From Inquilinus sp. KBS0705 (GTDB lineage Bacteria > Bacteroidota > Bacteroidia > Sphingobacteriales > Sphingobacteriaceae): 64,000 bases of DNA. The stretch covers positions 1 through 64,000 of the forward strand of contig VCCI02000003.1 in the NCBI GenBank assembly GCA_005938025.2, in the 5' to 3' direction. The notes under the pieces were generated by a model. The model was given only the letters and a program-made list of their open reading frames with translations, was not told where the DNA came from and did not search any database. Positions within the stretch are counted from its first letter, which is position 1. Each line of letters opens with the position of its first letter. A program made the translations under genes and the position numbers. Shown piece after piece: positions 24,093-33,156 of this stretch.

Positions 24093-25796
24093 ATGGCTGA
24101 AGTAGTTAAAATGCCCAAAATGAGCGATACCATGACCGAAGGGGTATTGGCAAAATGGCATAAAAAAGTTGGCGACAAGGTAAAATCGGGCGATGTATTG
24201 GCCGAGATTGAAACTGATAAAGCCACTATGGATTTTGAATCGTACCAGGACGGTACCTTACTATACGTAGGTGTAGAAGAAGGTAGCGCCGTACCTGTTG
24301 ATGCTGTTATAGCTGTTTTGGGTAAAGAGGGTGAAGATTACAAATCTGTTTTAGACGGTGCCGCTGCAGCTCCTGCAAAAACCGAAGAAAAGCCGGCAGC
24401 TGAAGAAGCTAAGCCTGCAGTTGCTGAAGATAAAAAACCCGCTGCTGCACCTGCTGCAAAACCTAAAGTTGATCTATCGAGCATACCGGCTGCGGTTATA
24501 CGCATGCCGTTGTTAAGCGATACCATGACCGAGGGTACTATTGAAAAATGGTACTTTAAAGTTGGTGATAAAGTTAAAGCCGATGATGCTTTAGCCGATG
24601 TAGCAACCGATAAAGCTACTATGGAAGTAGTAGGCTACGAAGAAGGCACCCTGTTATACATTGGTGTTAAAGAAGGCGAAGCTGCACAAGTAAATGGTAT
24701 TATTGCCATTGTAGGTAAAGAAGGTACCGATATAACCCCGTTATTGCAAGATAATGGAGGTGATGAGGAAGTAGCAGCAGAGAGTGGCAGTGGCAGTACT
24801 CAAACTGTAGCGCCTGACTCGACTGCAACATCCAACTCGACTGTTACTGCAACTGCTACATCTTCAACAGAAGACGATAGCCGTGTTAAGGCATCACCTT
24901 TGGCACGTAAGATTGCTAAAGACAAAGGCATAAACCTTAATGATGTAAAAGGATCTGCCGAAGGCGGCCGAATTATTAAAAAGGATGTTGAAGGGTTTAC
25001 ACCTTCGGCTAAGCCTGCTGACGCACCTGCAGCTCCTGCTCAGGAACAAGCAGCAAGCGCCGCTGCTGCCATACCTGCAAAAGTACCTGTTGTATTGCCA
25101 ACCTTTACAGGCGAAGAGAAATTTACCGAGCGCAATGTTACGCAAATGCGTAAAGCCATCAGCCGCCGTTTATCCGAAAGCTTATTTACCGCACCGCACT
25201 TCTATGTGACCATGTCTATAGATATGGACCAGGCGATTGCTGCACGTGGTAAAATGAATGAGGTAGCACCGGTTAAGATATCATTTAACGATTTTGTGGT
25301 TAAAGCTGTAGCAGTTGCCCTAAAAATGCACCCTGCCATTAACTCATCTTTCCTGGGCGATAAGATACGCACCAACGAGCATGTACATATTGGTGTAGCT
25401 GTAGCAGTTGACGAAGGTTTGCTGGTACCTGTTATTAAATTTGCCGATGGAAAATCGTTAAGCCATATCTCGCAAGAGGTTAAGGAGTTTGCCGGTAAAG
25501 CAAAATCAAAAAAATTACAACCCGCCGAAATGGAAGGCTCAACCTTTACCATATCTAACTTAGGTATGTTTGGTGTAGATGAATTTACCGCAATTATTAA
25601 CACACCAAATGCCTGTATATTGGCAGTAAGCGGTATACAAGCCGTGCCGGTTGTTAAAAATGGAGCCGTAGTGCCGGGCAACGTAATGAAGGTTACCCTA
25701 AGCTGCGACCACCGCGTGGTTGATGGCGCAATGGGTGCAGCATTTTTGCAAACACTAAAATCGTTACTGGAAGAGCCGGTAAGATTACTGATATAA
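24093..25796 (+). CDS. pdhC: Pyruvate dehydrogenase E2, dihydrolipoyl acetyltransferase with two lipoyl domains
   Basis: A 567-residue E2. Two lipoyl domains are seen, each with a lipoyl-lysine motif (ETDKATMDF about residue 43 and ATDKATMEV about residue 175), separated by Ala/Pro/Lys-rich linkers. A peripheral-subunit-binding domain follows (VKASPLARKIAKDKGINL, about 268-300), then the catalytic domain ending in DHRVVDGAMGAAFL with the active-site His and Asp. It completes the oxidation of pyruvate to acetyl-CoA together with E1 and E3. It is closed by a terminator. Confidence 0.95.
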   Translation: MAEVVKMPKMSDTMTEGVLAKWHKKVGDKVKSGDVLAEIETDKATMDFESYQDGTLLYVGVEEGSAVPVDAVIAVLGKEGEDYKSVLDGAAAAPAKTEEKPAAEEAKPAVAEDKKPAAAPAAKPKVDLSSIPAAVIRMPLLSDTMTEGTIEKWYFKVGDKVKADDALADVATDKATMEVVGYEEGTLLYIGVKEGEAAQVNGIIAIVGKEGTDITPLLQDNGGDEEVAAESGSGSTQTVAPDSTATSNSTVTATATSSTEDDSRVKASPLARKIAKDKGINLNDVKGSAEGGRIIKKDVEGFTPSAKPADAPAAPAQEQAASAAAAIPAKVPVVLPTFTGEEKFTERNVTQMRKAISRRLSESLFTAPHFYVTMSIDMDQAIAARGKMNEVAPVKISFNDFVVKAVAVALKMHPAINSSFLGDKIRTNEHVHIGVAVAVDEGLLVPVIKFADGKSLSHISQEVKEFAGKAKSKKLQPAEMEGSTFTISNLGMFGVDEFTAIINTPNACILAVSGIQAVPVVKNGAVVPGNVMKVTLSCDHRVVDGAMGAAFLQTLKSLLEEPVRLLI

Positions 25797-25820
25797 AATT
25801 CCGATCTCGGATATCAAATC

Positions 25821-25858
25821 AAATAGCGATGAGTATAAACTCATCGCTATTTTTGTTT
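25821..25858 (+). terminator. Terminator of pdhA-pdhC
   Basis: AAATAGCGATGAGT-ATAA-ACTCATCGCTATTT is a perfect 14-bp stem followed by TTTGTTT. Confidence 0.93.
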
Positions 25859-25925
25859 AATACCAATTGCTGCCTCCACGCGCTATAGCTCCTCGCAATG
25901 GCGGTTAATTTATTATCTTGCCATC

Positions 25926-26699
25926 ATGCTAATTACTTTTGCTATACTTATCTTCATTTTTATTTTTTTTTCCAAAAGCAATAAAAAGCCCGCAACCAAG
26001 TGGGATACACCACAATTGAAGCAGTTGCTTACGCAGCATATTGATTTTTACAGCAACCTGAGTGACGCCGATAAAACCACATTTGAGCAAAGAGTAGAAC
26101 GGTTTTTGACTGATGTGCGCATAGAAGGGGTGGGACTTGTAATTGATGATGCCGACCGTATTATGGTAGCCGCAAGCGCGGTGATACCCATTTTTGGCTT
26201 TAAAGATTGGAGCTATCGCAATGTTACCAATGTGCTTTTATACCCCGATACTTTTGATAAGGATTTTCAGTTTGAGGGTAATGAGGGCGAAGGCCGCAGT
26301 ATATTAGGTATGGTAGGCAGCGGGTATATGAACGGGCAAATGATATTATCTCGCAACGCGTTGCTAAAAGGTTTTTCTAAAAACTCAGGAAAGGAAAATA
26401 CCGGTATCCATGAGTTTGTGCACCTATTAGACAAAGCCGACGGTGCTACTGATGGTGTGCCCGAGGGCTTTTTACCTAATGAATTTATTGCACCCTGGAT
26501 AAAAATGATGCACCACGAAATTCATAAGATAGAAGCCGGGCGATCAGATATTGATGTGTATGCCACAACCAACGAAGCAGAATTTTTGGCCGTAGCAGCC
26601 GAATGCTTTTTTGAAAAGCCCGACCAGTTCCAAACCAAACATCCACAGCTTTATGATATGCTGAGTAAGATATTTGGTCAGAACCCGGCCCGGGAGTAA
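25926..26699 (+). CDS. mtfA: MtfA-like zinc peptidase (M90)
   Basis: A 257-residue protein with an N-terminal membrane helix (1-17, FAILIFIFIFF) and an M90 peptidase domain. The zinc motif GIHEFVHLLD (HExxH) and the third ligand region NEAEFLAVAAECFFEKP are intact. E. coli MtfA is a cytosolic peptidase that binds Mlc and affects the glucose PTS; Bacteroidota lack that system in most cases, so the role here is open. It is a single gene. Confidence 0.88.
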   Translation: MLITFAILIFIFIFFSKSNKKPATKWDTPQLKQLLTQHIDFYSNLSDADKTTFEQRVERFLTDVRIEGVGLVIDDADRIMVAASAVIPIFGFKDWSYRNVTNVLLYPDTFDKDFQFEGNEGEGRSILGMVGSGYMNGQMILSRNALLKGFSKNSGKENTGIHEFVHLLDKADGATDGVPEGFLPNEFIAPWIKMMHHEIHKIEAGRSDIDVYATTNEAEFLAVAAECFFEKPDQFQTKHPQLYDMLSKIFGQNPARE

Positions 26700-26729
26700 A
26701 TCAACTGTTATTACGTGTGCTTTAATTAC

Positions 26730-28685
26730 TTATTCCTCGTCCTCTACTTTAGCAATAGCACCATTTTTACTTAACAGTTTGGCGCTTTCGGCCAGGCGGA
26801 TAAACTCCGACCGGTAGCCTTCGGTATCATCGCCTTTGCCGGCACGGGCCGTGGCAATAGCATGGGCAAAGCTGGCTTTTTGCTTAAACTTAGAATCGCG
26901 CAGCAACATACCAACCTCTGCCACAGCCGATGCGAATTTAAAATCGGCCGATGTGCTGTTAAAATCCTTGGGCGTATCCATTACCACTGCCTGGCTCAGT
27001 TGGCTCGTAGATGATACCGGTTCTTTATACCTGAATTTAATGGTCATCATTTCGGGCGAGCCACTGGTTACCGGCTTGCTGTCGTTTTTCTGATATTTTA
27101 GCGGATCTACACTTATTATATAATCATCTTTTATGCCGGCGGGTATTATTTCGTAAAAAGCGGTAACCGTATGGCCGCTGCCCATATCGCCGGCATCTTT
27201 TTTATCGTCGTTAAAGTCTTCTTTATTTAGCAAGCGGTTTTCGTAACCCAGCAGGCGGTAAGCTTGTACCTTGGCAGGGTTAAACTCAATTTGCAGTTTC
27301 ACGTCCTTTGCCACTGTAAACAGGGTGCTGCCAAATTCGCTTACCAGCGTTTTACGTGCTTCGGTAATATTATCAATGTATGCATAGTTGCCGTTACCTT
27401 TATCAGCAAGGGTTTCCATCTTACTATCTTTATAGTTGCCCATGCCGTAACCCAAAACCGATAGCGATATGCCGTTTTCGCGCTCTTTTTCAATCAGCTT
27501 TTCCATGTCATCATCGCTGCTGGCACCAACGTTAAAGTCGCCATCGGTGGTTAGTATAATGCGGTTGTTACCTTTTTTAATCAGGTTTTCGGCAGCAATT
27601 TTATAAGCCAGCTTAATACCCGCGCCGCCGGCTGTAGAGCCGCCGGCCTCTAAATTATCAATAGCATTTTTAATGGTCTCTTTTTTATCGCCACCTGTTG
27701 ATGGCAGCACTACACCTGCGGCACCAGCATAAACCACCATGGCTACCTTATCCTGTGGGCGCAATTGATCTACCAGCATTTTTAAGGATGATTTTACCAG
27801 CGGCAGTTTATTAGCGCTGTACATCGATCCGGAAACATCTATTAAAAACACCAGGTTACTTGCCGGTAGCTTATCGCTGGCTATGGTTTTTGCTTTAAGC
27901 CCTATGCGTAACAGGCGGTGCTTAGGGTTCCACGGTGCCGACGAAAGCTCGGTATGGATGGCAACCGGATCGTTATTAACAGGGCCCGATAAATTATAGT
28001 TAAAGTAATTGATCATCTCTTCTATTCGTACGGCATCGGCAGGGGGTAGCTGGCCGTTATTAATAAAACGCCTTACATTGCTATATGATGCTGCATCCAC
28101 ATCGACCGAGAAGGTAGATATCGGCATGTTTTTAGCAGTATTAAAACCATTTTCGGTAATGCCTTTATAACTTTCGTCATTTCCCTCATCAATAGTAGCC
28201 CTCCCCCTGATAGCTATTTTTGCTGAAGAACCGGGAGTGCCAACAGTTAAACCGGCAACGCTGCCTTGTAGTGCTGAGTCATATGCACGCTGAGGCGCCA
28301 TCATCATAACTGATGACACGCTACCCGTTACTTCCTTTCTTCGTTGTGTTCCATATCCCATTACTACCACCTCGTTAAGTGCACTGCGGCTTGGTGTCAG
28401 GCTAATATTTAGCTTGTCTTTTTTGCCCACCTTAACTATTTGCGTTTGGTAGCCTATAAAGCTAAACCGCAAAGTAGTTGTGCCGTCGGGTATGGTAATG
28501 CTGTACTCGCCCTTTATATTAGTTTGGGTGCCTAAACTGGTGCCCGGTATGCCTACGCTAACGCCGACTATTGGTAAATGATCGTCGGTGCCTGTTACTA
28601 TACCGCTAATTTGGCGGCTGTTGTTAAGCTTAAACCCGGTTAAGCCTGCAGCCGTTAAAATGATGATGAATAAAAGCTTTCTCAT
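26730..28685 (-). CDS. vWA-domain protein with CarboxypepD-reg and SusC-plug-like N-terminus (YfbK type)
   Basis: A 651-residue secreted protein. Order: signal or anchor (1-20); carboxypeptidase-regulatory-like Ig domain (24-100); a segment (103-163) carrying the SusC/RagA signature NEVVVMGYGTQRRKEVTGSV...LQGSVAGLTV...IAIRG; YfbK-type N-terminal domain (about 185-270); von Willebrand A domain with metal site DVSGSM (Asp283, Ser285, Ser287) and TTDGDFN; C-terminal YfbK domain to 651. No beta-barrel follows the plug-like part, so it is not a transporter. It is divergent from the sigma/anti-sigma pair, only 80 bp away. Its function is unknown; a surface adhesion or signalling role is inference. 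Confidence 0.85.
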   Translation of the reverse strand: MRKLLFIIILTAAGLTGFKLNNSRQISGIVTGTDDHLPIVGVSVGIPGTSLGTQTNIKGEYSITIPDGTTTLRFSFIGYQTQIVKVGKKDKLNISLTPSRSALNEVVVMGYGTQRRKEVTGSVSSVMMMAPQRAYDSALQGSVAGLTVGTPGSSAKIAIRGRATIDEGNDESYKGITENGFNTAKNMPISTFSVDVDAASYSNVRRFINNGQLPPADAVRIEEMINYFNYNLSGPVNNDPVAIHTELSSAPWNPKHRLLRIGLKAKTIASDKLPASNLVFLIDVSGSMYSANKLPLVKSSLKMLVDQLRPQDKVAMVVYAGAAGVVLPSTGGDKKETIKNAIDNLEAGGSTAGGAGIKLAYKIAAENLIKKGNNRIILTTDGDFNVGASSDDDMEKLIEKERENGISLSVLGYGMGNYKDSKMETLADKGNGNYAYIDNITEARKTLVSEFGSTLFTVAKDVKLQIEFNPAKVQAYRLLGYENRLLNKEDFNDDKKDAGDMGSGHTVTAFYEIIPAGIKDDYIISVDPLKYQKNDSKPVTSGSPEMMTIKFRYKEPVSSTSQLSQAVVMDTPKDFNSTSADFKFASAVAEVGMLLRDSKFKQKASFAHAIATARAGKGDDTEGYRSEFIRLAESAKLLSKNGAIAKVEDEE

Positions 28686-28765
28686 AATTAGTTAGTTTTT
28701 ATTGCAGGATGCGGGGAAAAGCAAATTTCCATAAGCCATTTAAAAATTTTATTTTGTGCGCTTTA

Positions 28766-29338
28766 ATGAGTTTCTTCAGAAAACCAAATAAACCCGAGGA
28801 CACCGCAGACGATATACTGGTAAATAGCTACCGCCAAAATGGCGACTTAGCTGTGCTGGGAAAACTGTATGAGCGCTATATGCCGCTGGTTTTTGGCCTG
28901 TGCCTAAAGTATCTTAAAGATGAAGAGCTTAGCCGCGATGCTGTAATGGGCATTTTTGAAGAACTGGTAGGTAAGGTAAAACAACACGAAATAAAACAAT
29001 TCAGGAGTTGGTTATATGTATTGGCACGAAATTATTGCCTGATGCAATTAAGGGCCGATAAAAAATTACCGACTGTAGAACTGGACGATTTTATGGAATT
29101 CACCCCGGTTTTGCATCCTGTAGAAGATAATAGGGAAGCGGCACTACAGGCGCTGGAGCGATGTATCGAAAAACTGGTACCTGCACAGCAGCAAAGCGTA
29201 AGGTTATTTTACCTGGAAGAAAGGTGTTATAAGGATATCGCGGATACCACCGGCTTCACCATGAATGAGGTGAAAAGCTATATACAAAATGGTAAACGCA
29301 ACCTTAAAATTTGTTTAGAGAAGAGTAGTGGAAAATAA
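28766..29338 (+). CDS. ECF-type sigma factor
   Basis: A 190-residue sigma-70 family protein. Region 2 is seen at about 30-100 (LGKLYERYMPLVFGLCLKYLKD...FRSWLYVLARNYCL) and region 4 at about 130-180 (LVPAQQQSVRLFYLEERCYKDIADTTGFTMNEVKSYIQNGKRNL). The frame is open 19 codons upstream, but ATG at 28766 gives MSFFRKPNKPED, the better start. The next gene begins 11 bp before its stop, so sigma and anti-sigma are co-translated. The signal and regulon are not visible. Confidence 0.88.
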   Translation: MSFFRKPNKPEDTADDILVNSYRQNGDLAVLGKLYERYMPLVFGLCLKYLKDEELSRDAVMGIFEELVGKVKQHEIKQFRSWLYVLARNYCLMQLRADKKLPTVELDDFMEFTPVLHPVEDNREAALQALERCIEKLVPAQQQSVRLFYLEERCYKDIADTTGFTMNEVKSYIQNGKRNLKICLEKSSGK

Positions 29339-30596
29339 ACGGGCAAACATATCGCAAATACAGCAGTACCTTAATGGAGAACTGGATGCCAAAGCTATGC
29401 ACCGCATGGAACGCGAGGCACAGGACGATCCGTTTTTAATGGATGCGCTGGAGGGTTATGCCGCCACTGGTGGTAACCAACAGGCTAATCTGGATATGCT
29501 ATCGCAGCAATTAAACCAACGGGCTGATAAGAAAGAAAGGCGCATTATACCGTGGACCTATATATCTATTGCTGCCACGGTTTTAGGCTTTTTATTTGTG
29601 GTTGGCTTGCTGTATAAAAACAATGAACCGGTAAGCAGTAAACTGCAAGCTGCAAGGGTAGAACCATTGCAAAGCACAGACACTACTAAAGATATTACTG
29701 CGCCCATATTGGCCGATAAAGAAAAAGAGGTAGCAGCACTAAAGCCAAACGTTAGGCCATTTACCTCGCCTACTACAAAAAGCGTAAATACAGACAAAGG
29801 CATAGCCGTTCAAATACCTGCCGCAGGCGCCCCGTTAGGGCAAAACGAGATTGAGGTAGTTAAAGATAGCACTAGTGCCTTAGATGATCGCGTAATGGGC
29901 TATGTGGCTAAACAGAACACCGATAGTGCTGATATGCAACAAATGGTGGCCGTTAAAAAGCCGGTATATGTGCAGGTGTTGGCCTCCAAAGTTAAGGGCG
30001 TGCAAAAATCAGAGCCGCAAGGTAAAAGAAATGAGGGGTACTATCTTAACGGCGTAAGAATACCTACAGGGCAGTTAGAGGGCGTAGTGCTGAGCCATAA
30101 CGATGGTGTGCCGCTACCAGGTGTTACGGTTAAGGTTGACGGCAGGGCAAAAGCCACCCAAACCGATGCAAATGGCAAATTTGTGTTGCCCGATGTAACC
30201 GCCAAAGATGTAGTATCGTTTGGGTATGTGGGCTACGATTCAAAAAAGCTAAGGGTAAATCCTAATGATAGCTTGCGGGTAGAAATGAATGCGTCTTCAT
30301 CATCACTTAATGAGGTAGTAGTTACCAACGCAGTAAAGGCTTACCCTAAAAATGGCTGGGATGCCTTTAACGATTATATCAAAAAGAGTGGTATAGTGGC
30401 ATTAGGCGATAAAACAGGCATCGTACAGGTTAAATTTACCGTCAACCCCAATGGCAACATTACCGGCGTTAAGGTAAGCCAAAGCCTAAATCAGGTAGCT
30501 GATGAAAAAGCAATTAAAATTATTCGCAACGGCCCGGCTTGGGTAGGTAGCGCCAAACCCGAGGTGATTACTGTTAATGTGGAATTTGAGAATTAA
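29328..30596 (+). CDS. Anti-sigma-like membrane protein fused to CarboxypepD-reg and TonB C-terminal domains
   Basis: A 422-residue protein starting at GTG inside the sigma gene. Residues 1-70 are a cytoplasmic helical segment (NISQIQQYLNGELDAKAMHRMERE) like an anti-sigma domain, without a zinc-binding HxxxCxxC motif. One membrane helix follows (73-96), then a low-complexity periplasmic linker, a carboxypeptidase-regulatory-like domain (about 240-325, ending SSLNEVVVT) and a TonB C-terminal domain (about 340-420, VQVKFTVNPNGNITGVKV). It could link outer-membrane contact through the TonB-like end to release of the sigma factor. That is inferred from the architecture. Confidence 0.8.
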   Translation: MENKRANISQIQQYLNGELDAKAMHRMEREAQDDPFLMDALEGYAATGGNQQANLDMLSQQLNQRADKKERRIIPWTYISIAATVLGFLFVVGLLYKNNEPVSSKLQAARVEPLQSTDTTKDITAPILADKEKEVAALKPNVRPFTSPTTKSVNTDKGIAVQIPAAGAPLGQNEIEVVKDSTSALDDRVMGYVAKQNTDSADMQQMVAVKKPVYVQVLASKVKGVQKSEPQGKRNEGYYLNGVRIPTGQLEGVVLSHNDGVPLPGVTVKVDGRAKATQTDANGKFVLPDVTAKDVVSFGYVGYDSKKLRVNPNDSLRVEMNASSSSLNEVVVTNAVKAYPKNGWDAFNDYIKKSGIVALGDKTGIVQVKFTVNPNGNITGVKVSQSLNQVADEKAIKIIRNGPAWVGSAKPEVITVNVEFEN

Positions 30597-30615
30597 ATAA
30601 TCGCTAAATAAGAGA

Positions 30616-30645
30616 GGGCGACAGGTTTAAACCCGTCGCCTTTTT
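30616..30645 (+). terminator. Terminator of sigma/anti-sigma operon
   Basis: GGCGACAGGTTTAAACCCGTCGCC folds into a stem with one offset base and is followed by TTTTT. It lies 20 bp after the stop. Confidence 0.88.
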
Positions 30646-30662
30646 CATATCAATACACTTAG

Positions 30663-31385
30663 TTATTTCTTGTTCTTATCGTAGTATGCAAATACCTTTT
30701 GCAATAATGGCGAGGTGCGCGCCGATAAGTTTTGGCGGATGTTTAACTCCTCTTGGGCTATTTCTACAAATAAACCGCTGATAGCTTTTTGGGTAACATA
30801 GTCGCTTATATCCGGGTTAACTTTGGTTACCAATGGTATTTTATTATAGGCTGCGGCGGCATCGCTGTAGTATTTGGTAGCATTTACCTTGTTTAAGCTG
30901 GCTTGTACAACCGGTTTAAAGCTGGCGGCTAACTGCATGGTAGTAGTACGTTTAAAATACTGAGTAGCGGCATCCTGGCTGCCTAATAAAATGTTGGTTA
31001 CATCGGTTAACGTCATTTGTTTAATGGCATTAACAAATATGGGTTTGGCTTTACCTGCAGCATCTTCGGCAGCGCGGTTAAGCGATAGTATCACATTGTC
31101 GGCAAGTTTGCCTAAACCAATACTGCGCAGCGTGCTTTCAACCTTTTGTGCCTCAGGCGGGAAAAGTATTTTTACCGCGGCATTGGAAAAAAAACCATCA
31201 ACAGCCGATAGTTGATCCGAGCTTTTGCCGGTGCCTATCTGCAGGGCCTCTTTAAGGCCGTTGTTTATTTCTAAAGTTGTAGGGTTTCCGTACTGGTTTA
31301 TAGTGCTTTGTGCTACCTGGTTAAGGGTGTCGCAGCCCGATAAAAGTACAAACAGCAAAGGGATAAGGATAAGGATTTTTTTCAT
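30663..31385 (-). CDS. DUF4197 lipoprotein
   Basis: A 240-residue lipoprotein (lipobox LLSGC, Cys18) that is helical throughout. It matches DUF4197: GLKEALQIGTGKSSDQLSAVDGFFSNAAVKILFPPEAQKVE, DVTNILLGSQDAATQYFKRTT and YVTQKAISGLFVEIAQEE are its conserved blocks. Function unknown; periplasmic. CAAAAGTA at 31399-31406 (TACTTTTG on the minus strand) could be its -7 promoter element. It follows the PiT gene on the same strand after 42 bp. Confidence 0.85.
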   Translation of the reverse strand: MKKILILIPLLFVLLSGCDTLNQVAQSTINQYGNPTTLEINNGLKEALQIGTGKSSDQLSAVDGFFSNAAVKILFPPEAQKVESTLRSIGLGKLADNVILSLNRAAEDAAGKAKPIFVNAIKQMTLTDVTNILLGSQDAATQYFKRTTTMQLAASFKPVVQASLNKVNATKYYSDAAAAYNKIPLVTKVNPDISDYVTQKAISGLFVEIAQEELNIRQNLSARTSPLLQKVFAYYDKNKK

Positions 31386-31427
31386 GCGATACCTTGAGCA
31401 AAAGTACTGCCAAGATGTGCAATGCTT

Positions 31428-32435
31428 TTACCAGTGCCTTACCAGCATAAATACCAGCCCGGCAATTAATGCCGATATAGGTATGGTAATTACCCATGCC
31501 CAAACAAGGTTAATGGTAACGCCCCAGCGTACCGCCGATACACGCTTAGTTAAACCAACCCCAATGATAGATCCTGTAATGGTGTGTGTTGTAGAGACAG
31601 GTATGCCAAAACGTTCGGTTATAAATAAGGTTACCGCACCAGCTGTTTCGGCACTTACGCCCTCAAGCGGGGTTATTTTGGTTATTTTAGATCCCATTGT
31701 TTTAACGATCTTCCAACCGCCAGACATGGTACCCAGCGCTATAGCGGTGTAACAAGCCAAAGGTATCCAATCGGGCATTGGGGCCGTGTTGGTTATTATT
31801 TTGGCAGCAACAAGTGTTACATATAAAATACCCATTACCTTTTGTGCATCGTTGGTGCCGTGTGCAAAGCTTAATGCCGCGGCCGATACCAGTTGCAGGC
31901 GTTTAAACCAACGCTCGGCTTCAACTGGTTTGGCCTTTTTACACAGGTGTAATATAAGTATAGTAATAAAGTAAGCTATTATTAAACCAATAAATGGTGC
32001 CAGTACAATGTAGGCTATAATGGTAAGTATGTAGTGTAAATTAACCGCATCAAGACCGTGTGCACCTAATGTAAGCGCGTTGGTAATACCTGCGCCCGCA
32101 AAGCCACCTATAAGCGTGTGCGATGAGCTGGATGGTATACCAAACCACCAGGTAGTTAAATTCCAGGTGATGGCGGCGATTAGGCCGGCCAGTATAACGT
32201 GCATGGTAATAAATTCTTCGTGCACAATTTTAGCTACGGTGTTAGCTACTTTGTGGTCTTTTATAAAGAAGTACGCGGCAAAGTTAAATACAGCCGCAAG
32301 CAATACCGCCTGGAAAGGTGTAAGCACTTTGGTTGATACTACTGTAGCTATAGAGTTGGCAGCATCGTGGAAGCCATTTGTATAATCAAATATCAGCGCA
32401 AGGGCAACAACAGCAACTAAGAGGGTGGTAACCAT
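31428..32435 (-). CDS. PiT-family inorganic phosphate transporter
   Basis: A 335-residue polytopic permease, about ten helices. Both PiT signature repeats are present: FDYTNGFHDAANSIATVVSTKVL near residue 17 and ALSFAHGTNDAQKVMG near residue 200. PiT proteins move metal-phosphate with protons at low affinity. It lies 22 bp downstream of a DUF47/PhoU-like gene, the usual partner. Confidence 0.93.
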   Translation of the reverse strand: MVTTLLVAVVALALIFDYTNGFHDAANSIATVVSTKVLTPFQAVLLAAVFNFAAYFFIKDHKVANTVAKIVHEEFITMHVILAGLIAAITWNLTTWWFGIPSSSSHTLIGGFAGAGITNALTLGAHGLDAVNLHYILTIIAYIVLAPFIGLIIAYFITILILHLCKKAKPVEAERWFKRLQLVSAAALSFAHGTNDAQKVMGILYVTLVAAKIITNTAPMPDWIPLACYTAIALGTMSGGWKIVKTMGSKITKITPLEGVSAETAGAVTLFITERFGIPVSTTHTITGSIIGVGLTKRVSAVRWGVTINLVWAWVITIPISALIAGLVFMLVRHW

Positions 32436-32457
32436 TTAATTAATGATAAGGGTTTGC

Positions 32458-33108
32458 TTAGGCGTTTTTAACTAATATAGATTCCATTACATTGGCAGCA
32501 TCTTCGCACATATCTGTAGCGGTTTCTAAAGCGGCTAATATCTCTTTATATTTTATTAGGCGTATAGCGTCTGTTTCGTATAAAAACAAATCGGCAACGG
32601 CACGGTCAAACACATAGTCGGCCTGGTTTTCAACGCTGTTAATACGAATGCACGAGTCGGCAATGGCGCGCACATTTCTTAAGTCTTTCAGTTCTCTTAC
32701 TGCTTTTTCCAGATCGCCGCTGGCTTGCAATATCAGGTCAGATAGTTTACGTATGTGCTCGTTAAAATCGTCGATTTTGTACAGGTTCATGCGGTTTGCA
32801 GCACCGTGTATATAATCGGCAACATCGTCAATAGCTGTTGCTAAAGCGTGTATATCTTCGCGATCAAACGGGGTGATGAAGTTTTTACCAAGCTCCAGGT
32901 ATATCTGGTGAGTAAGCTCGTCGCCTTTGTTTTCCAGTTTATCAATCTGCCTGAACAATTCGTCCTGCGTAGCAGGATTGGTTGAGTTTACGGCCTCTAC
33001 TAAAATAGTAGCCATAGTAACTACGTTACTTGCTGCCTGCTCAAATAAAGGGAAGAATGTTTTTTTATCCTTTGGGACAAAGTACTGGAATATACTGTTT
33101 AGTGACAT
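32458..33108 (-). CDS. DUF47 PhoU-like phosphate transport regulator
   Basis: A 216-residue all-helical protein of DUF47 (PhoU-like). The EXXXD-type metal-binding positions lie in DKLENKGDELTHQIYLEL and AIDDVADYIHGAANRM. Members are encoded next to PiT transporters and control their activity. It is the middle gene of kinase-DUF47-PiT. Confidence 0.92.
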   Translation of the reverse strand: MSLNSIFQYFVPKDKKTFFPLFEQAASNVVTMATILVEAVNSTNPATQDELFRQIDKLENKGDELTHQIYLELGKNFITPFDREDIHALATAIDDVADYIHGAANRMNLYKIDDFNEHIRKLSDLILQASGDLEKAVRELKDLRNVRAIADSCIRINSVENQADYVFDRAVADLFLYETDAIRLIKYKEILAALETATDMCEDAANVMESILVKNA

Positions 33109-33156
33109 CGGCGTATTAAATTTTGGTAAAGGTACGCTTGCAATGTTAAGTTAATG

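Noticed and set aside
25202..25681. 159-codon open frame on the minus strand
   Set aside because: Antisense to the conserved catalytic domain of pdhC; no recognisable motif.
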